Assembly (NCBI RefSeq): GCF_000423045.1
Contig: NZ_AUHF01000001.1
Coordinates: 1-64,000 of the forward strand
DNA: 64,000 bases
DNA from: Christiangramia portivictoriae DSM 23547
GTDB taxonomy: Bacteria; Bacteroidota; Bacteroidia; Flavobacteriales; Flavobacteriaceae
Reading direction: 5' to 3'
The translations under genes and the position numbers were made by a program. This document shows, piece by piece, positions 51,256 through 60,259 of the stretch. Numbering within the stretch: the stretch's first letter is position 1; each line of letters opens with the position of its first letter. The notes under the pieces were generated by a model. It was not told the DNA's origin and made no database searches. It worked only from the letters and a program-made list of their open reading frames with translations.

Positions 51256-53823
51256 TTAATTAAGGTCTGACAAATTTCTTAAATTTTTCTTAATTTGTAC
51301 AATTCTATAATTTTCTGCCGACATGACAAAAGCTTCCTCTTCAATTTTGATGTTCTTATCCTTCTGAAGCAGTTCCAAAAATCCCATGCTTGCAGATCTG
51401 GAGCTAAATCCATGTACAACCAGAAACAACTGCTCATCGCTATAAACATCGGCTGAAGTTTTTATATTCCTGTAGTCTAATTCCTGTAATTTTTCATCGA
51501 TAGCGAGTTTCAAGGAATCTAAAACGGGCGCCTCATTTTCAGAAAAAGAGAAAACCAATTTAAAGTTAGTCTGAGTACTATCTGCTACAAACTCCAGATT
51601 CTTCAAAGACGGAATCGCTGTATTCAATAATTGCTGTGCATTCTGGCCTTCCGGCGATTGCGGGTAATTTGCGGCCACATACTGCAGTGAATTCTGGTAG
51701 GCATCCAGTCCATATAATCTCGCGATCGCCCGTGTTTTCAACAATTCTATCTTGGGCAGGATACTGTTTCCATTATACTGTGATCTGTAATTATCGGCCT
51801 GTTTAATAACTTCAGTGAATTGCTGTGTTTCAAATTTTCTATACAGTTGTTCATAAACATTTTCCGGACTGTTTTCATCCATTTGAACACTCTCAGGATT
51901 TCTGATAAACGCGGCATATCGGGAATCGGGATAATTCTGCAAAATATCCTGTTCCAGTCTTTGCAGGTCACTTACCCGGTTCTGTGCTTTATAAACCGAA
52001 TACAAATTATATTTTGCCGGAAGGATCAGGCTTTGTTGCGGATTATTGTTAAGCATGAATTCAAGCCTGTTCGCTGCCAGTGCATATTCACGGTATTTTT
52101 CATTGTAGATTACTCCCAGTTGATAATTCGCCCGATTTCGCTGAGCAGATAAGCTGTCCAGAATCAGAGCTGCTGTAGGAATCTGAGCCAAATAAGTTTG
52201 AGGATCGTAAATTGGATCGTTATCCAGATTGATATCCATTAATCGTTCTTCAGCATTTACCGTAGTCTGGTTCATCGCACGGCTGCCGTAACGCCAGTTA
52301 TCTGCCAGTTCCCGGCTACCCCAGGTACGAAGAAAATCCTGCGCGCCCCTGGAAACACGTATTGGGTTATAGAAATAAAAAATATTACCACCATTTCCAG
52401 TATTAAAATTACCTGCCGGCGGCACTGTTGCAGAAGCGGGGATATTGGTTTGTGGAAAGTTGGTTCTTGGACCTATGCCTGCGGTATAAGCTGGCAATGC
52501 ACCAGACTCCATGGTTTTGACCGCACGTGCCCTCAAGGTATCCGTATATGCAGTGAAATACTGCAGTCTATCTGTTTCGCTCATGTTCGCGAGCCTAAGG
52601 ATACTATCTGTTTCCTCCGCGATCTGTTCGTAAAGAATTACATCTGCCAGGTTCTCTCTTTTTTTGCTAATGGTTCTGAACTCCAGTAGATCTGGCGACA
52701 TATAGGTAAGGGTACTGTCAAAATATTTACCTGCTTGCTGGTAATTTGCCTCATCAAAACTGATATTCGCGAGGATCTCATAATTGATCGATTTCAGGAA
52801 AATATCGCTTGACGGTGACCTTAAGGAGCGATTATAATAATCTACTGCAGTTTCTACGGAATCTAACTGGTTGTAATATTCACCTATCTGAAAATAAATC
52901 TTGTCCAGGTATGGGCGGTTTTCACGATCTTCTTCCAGTTCTTTTAAAAGTCCCAGCAGCTGGTTGGGATCACCATTCTGAAAATCAAAATTTCTTGCTT
53001 TCTGTACATGCGCATTGACCAGGTAGATTCTTGGTGACTTGCGATTCAGGTCAATTACCTTATCAAAAGAGGCATTTGCCGCTGCGGTTTGATCCAGGCG
53101 ATTATAAAGTTGCCCAAGAATGTAATAATAACGCCCTTTTTCGGCATTGATCCTGGTAAATTCACTGGCATTTTGTAATGGGGCTACTGCGCTGTCTATA
53201 TAGCGTAAATTGATATAAGCCTGTGCTAGACTGGAACTGGCATCGGCAATATCTTCATCGCTAAGTTTGTCTGAATCCAGGATCTTCTTCAGGTTCTTGA
53301 TCGCCAGCTTTTCATTTCCCAGCCTGATATTGGTCTTTTCCCTCCAGATCCTTGCATGAGTAATATTATTACTGGCTGGGTAGCGGTAAAGAATGTAATT
53401 GAATGCATCGAGAGCTGGTACAAAACGTTGATCGAAGTACCTGGATTTACCAAGGAGTAAATAAGCTTCGTCCATTTGTGGGTTGCGTTCTTTGCCTCCT
53501 ATTTGCATGGAATGCTTCTGAATAGCCTTTACCGCTTTTTCTTCAGCAATCCCGAAATTTTGGTTTCTAACGCTGTCTGGTAGAACGATATTTTCATCCA
53601 GCGCCAGTCTTTCAACGGGCAGAATATCCCAGTAATTATCTGCATAGTTCTGGTTGATCTCTTCCTTTCCCTGCTCGAAGGCCAGACCACCGTTATATAA
53701 CGTATTATATTCCGAAGTGATCGCGTGATAATTTCGGTTTACAAAAGAATTCTTTTTCCTGGAGCAGCCAAGAATTGCCGCGACAGTTAGTAGAACCAAT
53801 GAAATTCGGGTAAACGTATTCAA
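51256..53823 (-). CDS. sprE: SprE/PorW, gliding and type IX secretion TPR lipoprotein
   Basis: An 855-residue lipoprotein with a type II signal ending AAILGC (Cys20). The N-terminal NRNYHAITSEYNTLYNGGLAFEQGK and following TPR-like repeats match SprE/PorW, which in Flavobacterium johnsoniae and Porphyromonas is needed for type IX secretion and links the outer-membrane translocon to the inner ring and motor. The start is TTG at 53823: no ATG or GTG occurs between it and the in-frame stop seven codons upstream, and an AAAAGG purine run precedes it. Confidence 0.88.
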   Translation of the reverse strand: MNTFTRISLVLLTVAAILGCSRKKNSFVNRNYHAITSEYNTLYNGGLAFEQGKEEINQNYADNYWDILPVERLALDENIVLPDSVRNQNFGIAEEKAVKAIQKHSMQIGGKERNPQMDEAYLLLGKSRYFDQRFVPALDAFNYILYRYPASNNITHARIWREKTNIRLGNEKLAIKNLKKILDSDKLSDEDIADASSSLAQAYINLRYIDSAVAPLQNASEFTRINAEKGRYYYILGQLYNRLDQTAAANASFDKVIDLNRKSPRIYLVNAHVQKARNFDFQNGDPNQLLGLLKELEEDRENRPYLDKIYFQIGEYYNQLDSVETAVDYYNRSLRSPSSDIFLKSINYEILANISFDEANYQQAGKYFDSTLTYMSPDLLEFRTISKKRENLADVILYEQIAEETDSILRLANMSETDRLQYFTAYTDTLRARAVKTMESGALPAYTAGIGPRTNFPQTNIPASATVPPAGNFNTGNGGNIFYFYNPIRVSRGAQDFLRTWGSRELADNWRYGSRAMNQTTVNAEERLMDINLDNDPIYDPQTYLAQIPTAALILDSLSAQRNRANYQLGVIYNEKYREYALAANRLEFMLNNNPQQSLILPAKYNLYSVYKAQNRVSDLQRLEQDILQNYPDSRYAAFIRNPESVQMDENSPENVYEQLYRKFETQQFTEVIKQADNYRSQYNGNSILPKIELLKTRAIARLYGLDAYQNSLQYVAANYPQSPEGQNAQQLLNTAIPSLKNLEFVADSTQTNFKLVFSFSENEAPVLDSLKLAIDEKLQELDYRNIKTSADVYSDEQLFLVVHGFSSRSASMGFLELLQKDKNIKIEEEAFVMSAENYRIVQIKKNLRNLSDLN

Positions 53824-53917
53824 TATGAACCTTTTATGGTATCATGAATAACTTTGATACAACTGGTTTAGTATGTAAAAGTAAACTTCTTTTTGCAAAG
53901 TCCAATAGCCGCAGAGC

Positions 53918-54628
53918 CTAGCCTTCCACGATCTCACTGGAAAAATATTCCTCCAGTTCCTTCAGGGTAGCTTCGGAAGTCGTGATATCACGAACCGGCA
54001 CTCCCCTGTCCAGTACTACGATCCTTTCGCAAACTTCAGTCACATGAATAAGATCATGACTGGAAATAAGCACGGTAGTTCCCGAAGTATTTGAAAGTTC
54101 TTTAAGGATCTTTTTAAGCCTGATCTGTGTGGTAGGATCCAGGTTTGCAAATGGCTCATCAAGGATAACCACCTCAGGATCACCTATCAACGCCGCGACG
54201 ATACCTACTTTTTTCTGGTTCCCTTTGGAAAGATCCCGAAGGTATTTTTTGCGACCAATGATCTCTCCGTTAAAAAAATCCTGAAATTGAACCAGGAACG
54301 TATCTACATCTGCCCGATTCCTATTCCGAAGATCTCCTATAAAGTAAAAATATTCTTCCGGAGTCAAATATCCAATCAGGAAACTCTCGTCAATAAAGGA
54401 GGAGGTAAAGCTTTTCCAGTCCTCACTTTCGCTCACCGTAATATCCTGATTAAAAATGTTGCCAGATGTAGGCTGAATAAGATCCAGCAGCAAGCTGAAA
54501 AATGTGGTTTTTCCGGCACCGTTGTTACCTACGAGTCCGAAGTTTTGTCCTGCCGGAATTTCCAGATGCTCGATATCCAGAACTTTGTTTCCGTTATATA
54601 TTTTTGAAAGATTGGTTGCTGTGATCAT
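53918..54628 (-). CDS. ABC transporter ATP-binding protein
   Basis: A 236-residue ATPase subunit. Walker A is GNNGAGKTT (34-42), the signature is LSKGNQ (133-138), and Walker B is VVILDEP with Asp157 and Glu158. The H-loop is in ISSHDL. It lies 12 bp after the DUF5687 permease gene on the same strand, so the two form an exporter. Substrate unknown. Confidence 0.93.
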   Translation of the reverse strand: MITATNLSKIYNGNKVLDIEHLEIPAGQNFGLVGNNGAGKTTFFSLLLDLIQPTSGNIFNQDITVSESEDWKSFTSSFIDESFLIGYLTPEEYFYFIGDLRNRNRADVDTFLVQFQDFFNGEIIGRKKYLRDLSKGNQKKVGIVAALIGDPEVVILDEPFANLDPTTQIRLKKILKELSNTSGTTVLISSHDLIHVTEVCERIVVLDRGVPVRDITTSEATLKELEEYFSSEIVEG

Positions 54629-54640
54629 AATACTCTTGAT

Positions 54641-56125
54641 TTAATCTCCTTTTTGTTTGAATCCCTGAATCGTTACATATTTACGTCTTCGGTAGCGTTG
54701 GGTGAGGTATGTTAGTAGTGTGGGACGCATAAGAATACCAATAATACCCAAACCAGCAATAGTTCCCACCGCAACTTCATAGCCTACAAACTTGTTTACC
54801 AGCCAGAAAATGAAGACTGGAACGGCCATGACCGGTATTCCAACAAGCCATTGAGAAACTCCTACTCCCTGGTAGTTCATCACGGGGCTTTTGTCAAGAT
54901 CGATACTCTTTTTATTAAAACTACCAGAAAAAATAAGCATGGGTACATTCACTCCAATATTATAGATCGCCGCGGTGATATTCAGCATCACTACTTCCCA
55001 TCCAAAATATATATAAGGAGTGGTTAAAATTAGAAGTACAATCACACTTACCGTGATCAAACCCATCTTAGAAGCCAGGTATTGTCTCATAGGAATGTTT
55101 TGAGACATGATCATGGAGTAATAGGAAGAATCCCAGGATGGTACAAATTGTCCAAAATTCATCATAAACACTCCGGTCATAAAAATACCCACGAACAGAA
55201 AAAATGCGGGCATATCCTGGTAGGTGTCGTTAGGATAAAATATGAGACCATAACACAACAGCAGCAATGACATGAAAATGGTTGTTTTCGCTCTCTTATT
55301 CCGAAGTATGAGTTTGATATCCAGTTGAAGGAAAGGAGCTATACTACCAAATTTGCGGGTCCAGCCCAGATCCTGAGTTTGAACTTCTTTTGATTTCGTT
55401 TTGAGATCCTGGTCGAGATAGAATTTTCTTCGCAGGTCTGAAAGATTCCATTGATAGAGAACTATAAGCAGTATGAATGGAACTACAGCCAGGTACGGTT
55501 GGTTATATAAATAATCGAGCGCAGCCCCAAAATACCTTCCTATATCAAAAATACCAAAGTAGTCCAGCGCAGCCAGGATGGCCACCATGAGAAGGACCGG
55601 AATTAATTGCTTAAGACTTTCGTTGAACTTCTTCTTGACAATAAAATTGAAATAGTTCACGCATAAAACAAGAGCGTAAAACCCAAGCATCCAACCAAGT
55701 ACATTCCAGGCTGGATAGTCGTATTTGAGGATGCTTACCAGCCCAAAAGGTAGTATCCATAGCAACGGCAGTATATTGTAGAAAGAATAGAGTGACTTTA
55801 ATAGAATATAGTTTACCGCCTTTTTCTTGGACACCGGAATAACCATAAGCGGTTTGATATTCAACACCGGTAGGCTTTGTAACATAAATCGAAAAATCAA
55901 TTCAAAACCCAAGTAGGTCAAAGCAAAACTGTTTACTACCGAAATAGGATCCTGTTCTGGAAAAGATTCTCTTAATATCGGAAACAATGCGACTCCCAGA
56001 AAAAGGAATACTGCTGAAAAATAGAGGGCCAGGAATATCATCAGGATCTTTAATCCCAGACTTTTTCCAAAACTGGCCGATCTTGTAAATGACTTCCATT
56101 CCAGCCAGAGAAACTTACCAAACAT
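54641..56125 (-). CDS. DUF5687 family ABC-type permease
   Basis: A 494-residue inner-membrane protein with about 11 to 12 helices. The N-terminal FLWLEWKSFTRSASFGKSLGLKI and the layout match DUF5687, a Bacteroidota family found next to ABC ATPases, as here. It is the first gene of a two-gene exporter operon. What it moves is unknown. Confidence 0.87.
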   Translation of the reverse strand: MFGKFLWLEWKSFTRSASFGKSLGLKILMIFLALYFSAVFLFLGVALFPILRESFPEQDPISVVNSFALTYLGFELIFRFMLQSLPVLNIKPLMVIPVSKKKAVNYILLKSLYSFYNILPLLWILPFGLVSILKYDYPAWNVLGWMLGFYALVLCVNYFNFIVKKKFNESLKQLIPVLLMVAILAALDYFGIFDIGRYFGAALDYLYNQPYLAVVPFILLIVLYQWNLSDLRRKFYLDQDLKTKSKEVQTQDLGWTRKFGSIAPFLQLDIKLILRNKRAKTTIFMSLLLLCYGLIFYPNDTYQDMPAFFLFVGIFMTGVFMMNFGQFVPSWDSSYYSMIMSQNIPMRQYLASKMGLITVSVIVLLILTTPYIYFGWEVVMLNITAAIYNIGVNVPMLIFSGSFNKKSIDLDKSPVMNYQGVGVSQWLVGIPVMAVPVFIFWLVNKFVGYEVAVGTIAGLGIIGILMRPTLLTYLTQRYRRRKYVTIQGFKQKGD

Positions 56126-56222
56126 AAAATCTGCTGTTTATTTAGATAGGTAGAGAAATTTAAACTTTTGTTACATTCTTAAAAGCGTCATACTTTGTAT
56201 TTTTACGCCCAAATATCAAAAA

Positions 56223-57272
56223 ATGAGTAATTTTTACCCGCTAAAAATAAAGGAAATAATTCGTGAAACTTCCCAGGCGGTGAGTTTATCTTTCGAAATT
56301 CCGGAAAACCTGAAAGAGGAGTTTAAATTCAAGGCAGGGCAGTATATCACAATCAAATATGATACAGAGAACGGCGAAATTAGAAGAGCTTATTCTCTTT
56401 GTTCTGCTCCAAATTCTGAAGATTTCAAAGTTACAGTAAAAGAGGTTGAAGGTGGAAGCTTTTCTGTGATCGCAAATAATAGACTTACCGCAGGAGACAT
56501 TCTGGAAGTCCATCCGCCGGAAGGAAAATTTGTTTTTGAACCAGGCAACTCTGCCAGGAACTATGCTGCATTTGCAGCGGGAAGCGGGATCACTCCGGTA
56601 CTATCCATCATCAAATCTGTGCTGGAAGAAGAGGCGCATAGCCGGTTCGTACTTACGTACGGAAATAAATCTGTAGATGATACGATCTTTTTTAAGGAAT
56701 TGCTGGAATTGCAATCAAAATTCCCGGATAGACTTTTTGTGGAGTTTATTTACAGCCGTACTCGAGAAGAAAATTCACAGTTTGGCAGAATCGAAACAAG
56801 CACCGTAAATTACATTCTGAAGAACAAATTCAAGGATACCAGTTTTGAAACATTTTATCTCTGCGGACCCAAAGAAATGATCGATCATGTCACTGAAGTG
56901 TTGAAGAAAAACGAGGTGCGCGATGAGCAGATCAAATTTGAGCTGTTTACGAGCACGGCAGAGGAAAAAGTGATTGAAGGTGATACTGATGGGAAAACCT
57001 CAGTAACAATTCTCGTGGATGACGAGGAATATAGCTTTTCCATGGACCGGAAGGATGTGGTTCTTGATGTTGCATTGGAAGAAGATATCGATGTGCCATA
57101 CTCCTGCCAGGGAGGGATTTGCAGTAGTTGTATGGCTCGTGTAACTGAAGGTAAAGCTGAAATGAGTAAAAATCAAATACTTACAGATGCAGAGATCGAG
57201 GAAGGGTTTATTCTTACCTGCCAGGCGCATCCAACAACCTCTACCCTAAAGGTGGATTTCGACGATGTTTAA
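56223..57272 (+). CDS. ferredoxin-NADP reductase-like flavoprotein with C-terminal 2Fe-2S domain (PaaE-like)
   Basis: A 349-residue electron-transfer protein. The FAD domain has RAYS at 55-58, the NAD(P) domain starts with AAGSGITPVLSI (about 117-128), and the plant-type ferredoxin domain at the C-terminus has Cys295, 300, 303 and 333 (C-x4-C-x2-C-x29-C). The layout is that of PaaE, the reductase of phenylacetyl-CoA epoxidase, but no paaABC genes are near, so the partner oxygenase is unknown. A possible TTG-N20-TACTTTG promoter lies upstream at 56168-56197. Confidence 0.88.
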   Translation: MSNFYPLKIKEIIRETSQAVSLSFEIPENLKEEFKFKAGQYITIKYDTENGEIRRAYSLCSAPNSEDFKVTVKEVEGGSFSVIANNRLTAGDILEVHPPEGKFVFEPGNSARNYAAFAAGSGITPVLSIIKSVLEEEAHSRFVLTYGNKSVDDTIFFKELLELQSKFPDRLFVEFIYSRTREENSQFGRIETSTVNYILKNKFKDTSFETFYLCGPKEMIDHVTEVLKKNEVRDEQIKFELFTSTAEEKVIEGDTDGKTSVTILVDDEEYSFSMDRKDVVLDVALEEDIDVPYSCQGGICSSCMARVTEGKAEMSKNQILTDAEIEEGFILTCQAHPTTSTLKVDFDDV

Positions 57273-58348
57273 GAATTATTCAGCAACCGCTGAACTTTAG
57301 ATACTACCACTTCCGGAGGAATGCTTCGCATCACGTCTTCGTATCCCTCCGGAACTTTATTACCATAAGCCGAAGTCGGGATCTTTGGATATTTCTCCAA
57401 ATCTGGTAAAATACAGTTGTCAAGCGGTTGATTAAAAGCTGCAAAACCCATGAATGGATGGGTAACGCCCCAGATACTTATCACCGGAATCCCAAAGATC
57501 GCTGCGATATGCGCATTACCACTATCCATAGACAGCATCAAGTCCAGGTTCGAAATAAGACTTAGTTCTTCCGCGAACCTCAGCTTGCCTACCACACTCA
57601 CGCACCTGTCAAATCTGGATTCCCATTCTTCCAGCTGTTTCTTTTCAGTATCTCCTCCCCCAAAAAGGAAAATCTTGATGTTTTTTTCTGAAGAAAGTGT
57701 AGAGATGACCTCCTGCATGAGATCTGCCGGGTAAAATTTGGAACTATGCTGTGCAAATGGTGCAATACCAATCCATTTGATGCCTTTTCTTCTGCCGGTA
57801 ACATTGGAAATCCTGGGCAGGATTTCCCTTCTGGCTGCTGGCATATATCGGGAAAGGTCTATAGGATATCCCAGTTTTTCAAAAACTTCAGCATAGCGCT
57901 GATGTGTTGTTTTGAGCTGTTTAAAAATCTTGTTCGTTTCACGGCTCAGAGCTTTCTTTTCAGCCCTGCCTTTGTTTATTTGCTCGAAAGGAATTCCGTA
58001 GAAATAAAAAACAGAGCGCAATACATTTGTTCTTAGTACATCATGAAGATCTGCGACCATATCGATCTCTTCATCCCTGAGTTCACGGGCCAGGGTCCCC
58101 AGACCCAGAACACCTTCGTGGACACCATCTACATCGGCCTCATAGAGCCTTACATTTTGCAAATGACTGAATAGTGGGAAAAAGAAGGATCGTGTGAGCA
58201 CTGTGATGGTAAGCTGCGGATAAGTTCTTACCAGCACGCTCAATACCGGTACCACCATGGCCACATCGCCCATGGCAGAGAGACGAATCACCAATAAGTG
58301 TTTATTCTCCTCGGTCGCTGTGTGAAGATCTTTATCCTGCTTTTTCAT
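57269..58348 (-). CDS. glycosyltransferase family 9 (heptosyltransferase-like)
   Basis: A 359-residue glycosyltransferase that adds sugars, commonly heptose, to the lipopolysaccharide core. The N-terminal LLVIRLSAMGDVAMVVPVLSVL and the C-terminal LDLMLSMDSGNAHIAAIFGIPVISIWGVTHP are the GT9 signatures. It starts two bases after the DUF4254 stop. Its stop shares a TTAA palindrome with the stop of the convergent reductase gene. Confidence 0.9.
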   Translation of the reverse strand: MKKQDKDLHTATEENKHLLVIRLSAMGDVAMVVPVLSVLVRTYPQLTITVLTRSFFFPLFSHLQNVRLYEADVDGVHEGVLGLGTLARELRDEEIDMVADLHDVLRTNVLRSVFYFYGIPFEQINKGRAEKKALSRETNKIFKQLKTTHQRYAEVFEKLGYPIDLSRYMPAARREILPRISNVTGRRKGIKWIGIAPFAQHSSKFYPADLMQEVISTLSSEKNIKIFLFGGGDTEKKQLEEWESRFDRCVSVVGKLRFAEELSLISNLDLMLSMDSGNAHIAAIFGIPVISIWGVTHPFMGFAAFNQPLDNCILPDLEKYPKIPTSAYGNKVPEGYEDVMRSIPPEVVVSKVQRLLNNS

Positions 58349-58350
58349 GA

Positions 58351-58959
58351 CTATTTATTCCCTCTAAGCACAGGATTAAGTTCCTCGTCATTGTACATTT
58401 TCATCTGTTTGTACACCTTCATATATTTTTCACCCTTTTCAATGTCTTCTAAAAGCTGATTGATCGCTGTTGAAAGGTCCACGCGTTGTTCCAGAAGTAT
58501 ATCCAGTTTCGCTTTACAGGCCATCTGGTGCTTTTCTGAAGCATCTGTACGCTGGGCTTCTTCGTTCATGTGATAGATCTTCAGCGCCAGGATGGACAAA
58601 CGATCGATCGCCCAGGCCGGACTTTCAGAATTGATCGTAGCATCGGTATTTGCCTTGACATCCTTATATTTTTCAAGAAAGTAACTATCAATATACTCAA
58701 CCGTATCGGTTCTGTCCTGGTTGGAAGCATCGATCTTCCGTTTTAAAGTAAGTGCAGCTACCGGATCAATATTCTGGTCGCGAATAATATCTTCATAATG
58801 CCATTGAACGGTATCTATCCAGCATTTCCTGAAGAGTAAGTGTTCCAGCAGATTCTTTTCAGCATTATAAGGATTTTTAAAATCCTGATCCACACTGTCT
58901 TTTTCATGATAGAGTTCGATCACTTCTCTGAAAATAGTATTGGCTTTATCTGAAAACAT
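58351..58959 (-). CDS. DUF4254 protein
   Basis: A 202-residue soluble helical protein. It matches the DUF4254 family, which in Bacteroidota is found next to GT9 glycosyltransferases, as here; FRKCWIDTVQWHYEDIIRDQNIDPVAALTLKRKIDASNQDRTD is the conserved core. Function is unknown, probably linked to lipopolysaccharide core synthesis. A TATCTTTG -7 element lies 55 bp upstream. Confidence 0.85.
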   Translation of the reverse strand: MFSDKANTIFREVIELYHEKDSVDQDFKNPYNAEKNLLEHLLFRKCWIDTVQWHYEDIIRDQNIDPVAALTLKRKIDASNQDRTDTVEYIDSYFLEKYKDVKANTDATINSESPAWAIDRLSILALKIYHMNEEAQRTDASEKHQMACKAKLDILLEQRVDLSTAINQLLEDIEKGEKYMKVYKQMKMYNDEELNPVLRGNK

Positions 58960-59013
58960 AAGGTTTTTTTATAAAATTTAGTTGCAAATTGCCCTGAAAT
59001 GCTCAGGTTTTTG

Positions 59014-59021
59014 CAAAGATA
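59014..59021 (-). promoter_or_regulatory. -7 promoter element for the DUF4254-GT9 unit
   Basis: TATCTTTG on the minus strand matches TAnnTTTG, in the 105-bp gap after the DUF6427 gene and 55 bp before the DUF4254 ATG. Confidence 0.45.
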
Positions 59022-59064
59022 TTATTTTTATAAAGAGATTCCTTTCGATTCTGAAGGAATTGGT

Positions 59065-59988
59065 TTATCCTACAAATAGCAGGACAAATGGCATAAGAAT
59101 TAGTATTGCCAGTAGAATCTCCTTAAAGATTCGATCCTTCTTGCTGTCGAAATAGTTCGAAGCGATGATACTTAATGGTACGAAAAAGAATATGAGTTCA
59201 CTTCCGTTTTTAGTTGGCGCAAAGATGGCCACTGCAATGGAAATTACCAGGCAGAACAGGATCATGCTTAACACCGGTCTCCTGGTGATACTTGCCTTTT
59301 GTATCGCACTGAAATACTGAACAATGGTCCAGAATAATATCCCAAGAATGATGCTTAAAGGAATTAATATGGCAGGAACATTATACCTGCTAAAATCGAA
59401 ATTGCTGGGCTGGAACCAATCATTTAATGTATAGAACTGGTCATAAGCGAGTAAATGAAAAGTTATTGTTAGAACGGCAACTGCTAAAAAAGCCACGAAT
59501 GGCACCAGCCAGTTCTTAAAGGCTGAAGCAAAGTTGAGTATCGCAAAGAAAATAAGTAAAAAGAACAATACCGACCAGAAATTGTAAAGGGTGGCGATGG
59601 AGATCCAGAACGTTGCATCAAAGATCTTCTGCTGTACGAATTTGTGTGACTTAAGACTAATGATCCTGCGTAAAGCCAGTAAAATGCATAGATTCGAAAG
59701 AATCACCGGTGTGTTGGCCAATAGCTCACTGAAGCTGATCGCAAAAATAGCAAAAAGCAATGTTTTATAGGCACTACGCTTTGTAAGTTCATTTTTCTTG
59801 GCTATAAAATTAAGTACGAACAAGCTTAACACCAATAAGGCCAGTACTCCTATCTTTTGTAGTAAATCCAGTAGTTCAAAACCGTTTTCCCAGTGAAAAA
59901 AGTTTACACCGGTATAAAAGATCACCAGCAGCAGAATGATCACTGTAAGGTTTATAGGTTTGGATTTGCTAAAAAAGCTTGTTAGCAT
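59065..59988 (-). CDS. DUF6427 polytopic membrane protein
   Basis: A 307-residue inner-membrane protein with about nine helices. It matches the flavobacterial DUF6427 family by layout and by its place beside DUF4254 and purD. The chain of helices resembles Wzy-like or glycosyltransferase-C-type membrane proteins, but no catalytic motif stands out. It is divergent from a small membrane protein whose -33 element lies inside its first codons. Confidence 0.78.
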   Translation of the reverse strand: MLTSFFSKSKPINLTVIILLLVIFYTGVNFFHWENGFELLDLLQKIGVLALLVLSLFVLNFIAKKNELTKRSAYKTLLFAIFAISFSELLANTPVILSNLCILLALRRIISLKSHKFVQQKIFDATFWISIATLYNFWSVLFFLLIFFAILNFASAFKNWLVPFVAFLAVAVLTITFHLLAYDQFYTLNDWFQPSNFDFSRYNVPAILIPLSIILGILFWTIVQYFSAIQKASITRRPVLSMILFCLVISIAVAIFAPTKNGSELIFFFVPLSIIASNYFDSKKDRIFKEILLAILILMPFVLLFVG

Positions 59989-60008
59989 TAGGAGTTTTTA
60001 TATTTTTG
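59979..60008 (+). promoter_or_regulatory. complete flavobacterial promoter (TTG-N19-TATTTTTG)
   Basis: TTG at 59979-59981 and TATTTTTG at 60001-60008 are separated by 19 bases, the best match in the window to the Bacteroidota promoter TTG-N17-20-TAnnTTTG. It is 23 bp upstream of the small membrane-protein gene at 60032. Confidence 0.7.
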
Positions 60009-60031
60009 TAGTCACAATTAATGATACGATC

Positions 60032-60259
60032 ATGAAAGATTTTTTTGAAGGAATAGAAGATTTGTTTGAGTTACTCCTTGCTCCGTTGGATGAATTGAGA
60101 GCTTTGGAACTTGATTCCTGGTTTCTTGCGAATGGATTGAATTGGGTCTTTATGGTTATTGGTTTTCTTGCCTTCCTTTACTGGATGAAACAGTTAAAAA
60201 CTTTTAACGATAACAACGAAGAAAACAGAGAATCTACTTCACATTCATTCTTAGGATAG
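60032..60259 (+). CDS. small single-pass membrane protein (DUF6341-like)
   Basis: A 75-residue protein with an acidic amphipathic N-terminus (MKDFFEGIEDLFELLLAPLDELRALELDSW) and one membrane helix at about 36-54 (NWVFMVIGFLAFLYW), then a polar tail. It is probably the small DUF6341 family conserved next to purD in flavobacteria, of unknown function. The promoter just upstream is the best in the window. The 3' end overlaps the convergent purD by 9 bp. Confidence 0.72.
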   Translation: MKDFFEGIEDLFELLLAPLDELRALELDSWFLANGLNWVFMVIGFLAFLYWMKQLKTFNDNNEENRESTSHSFLG

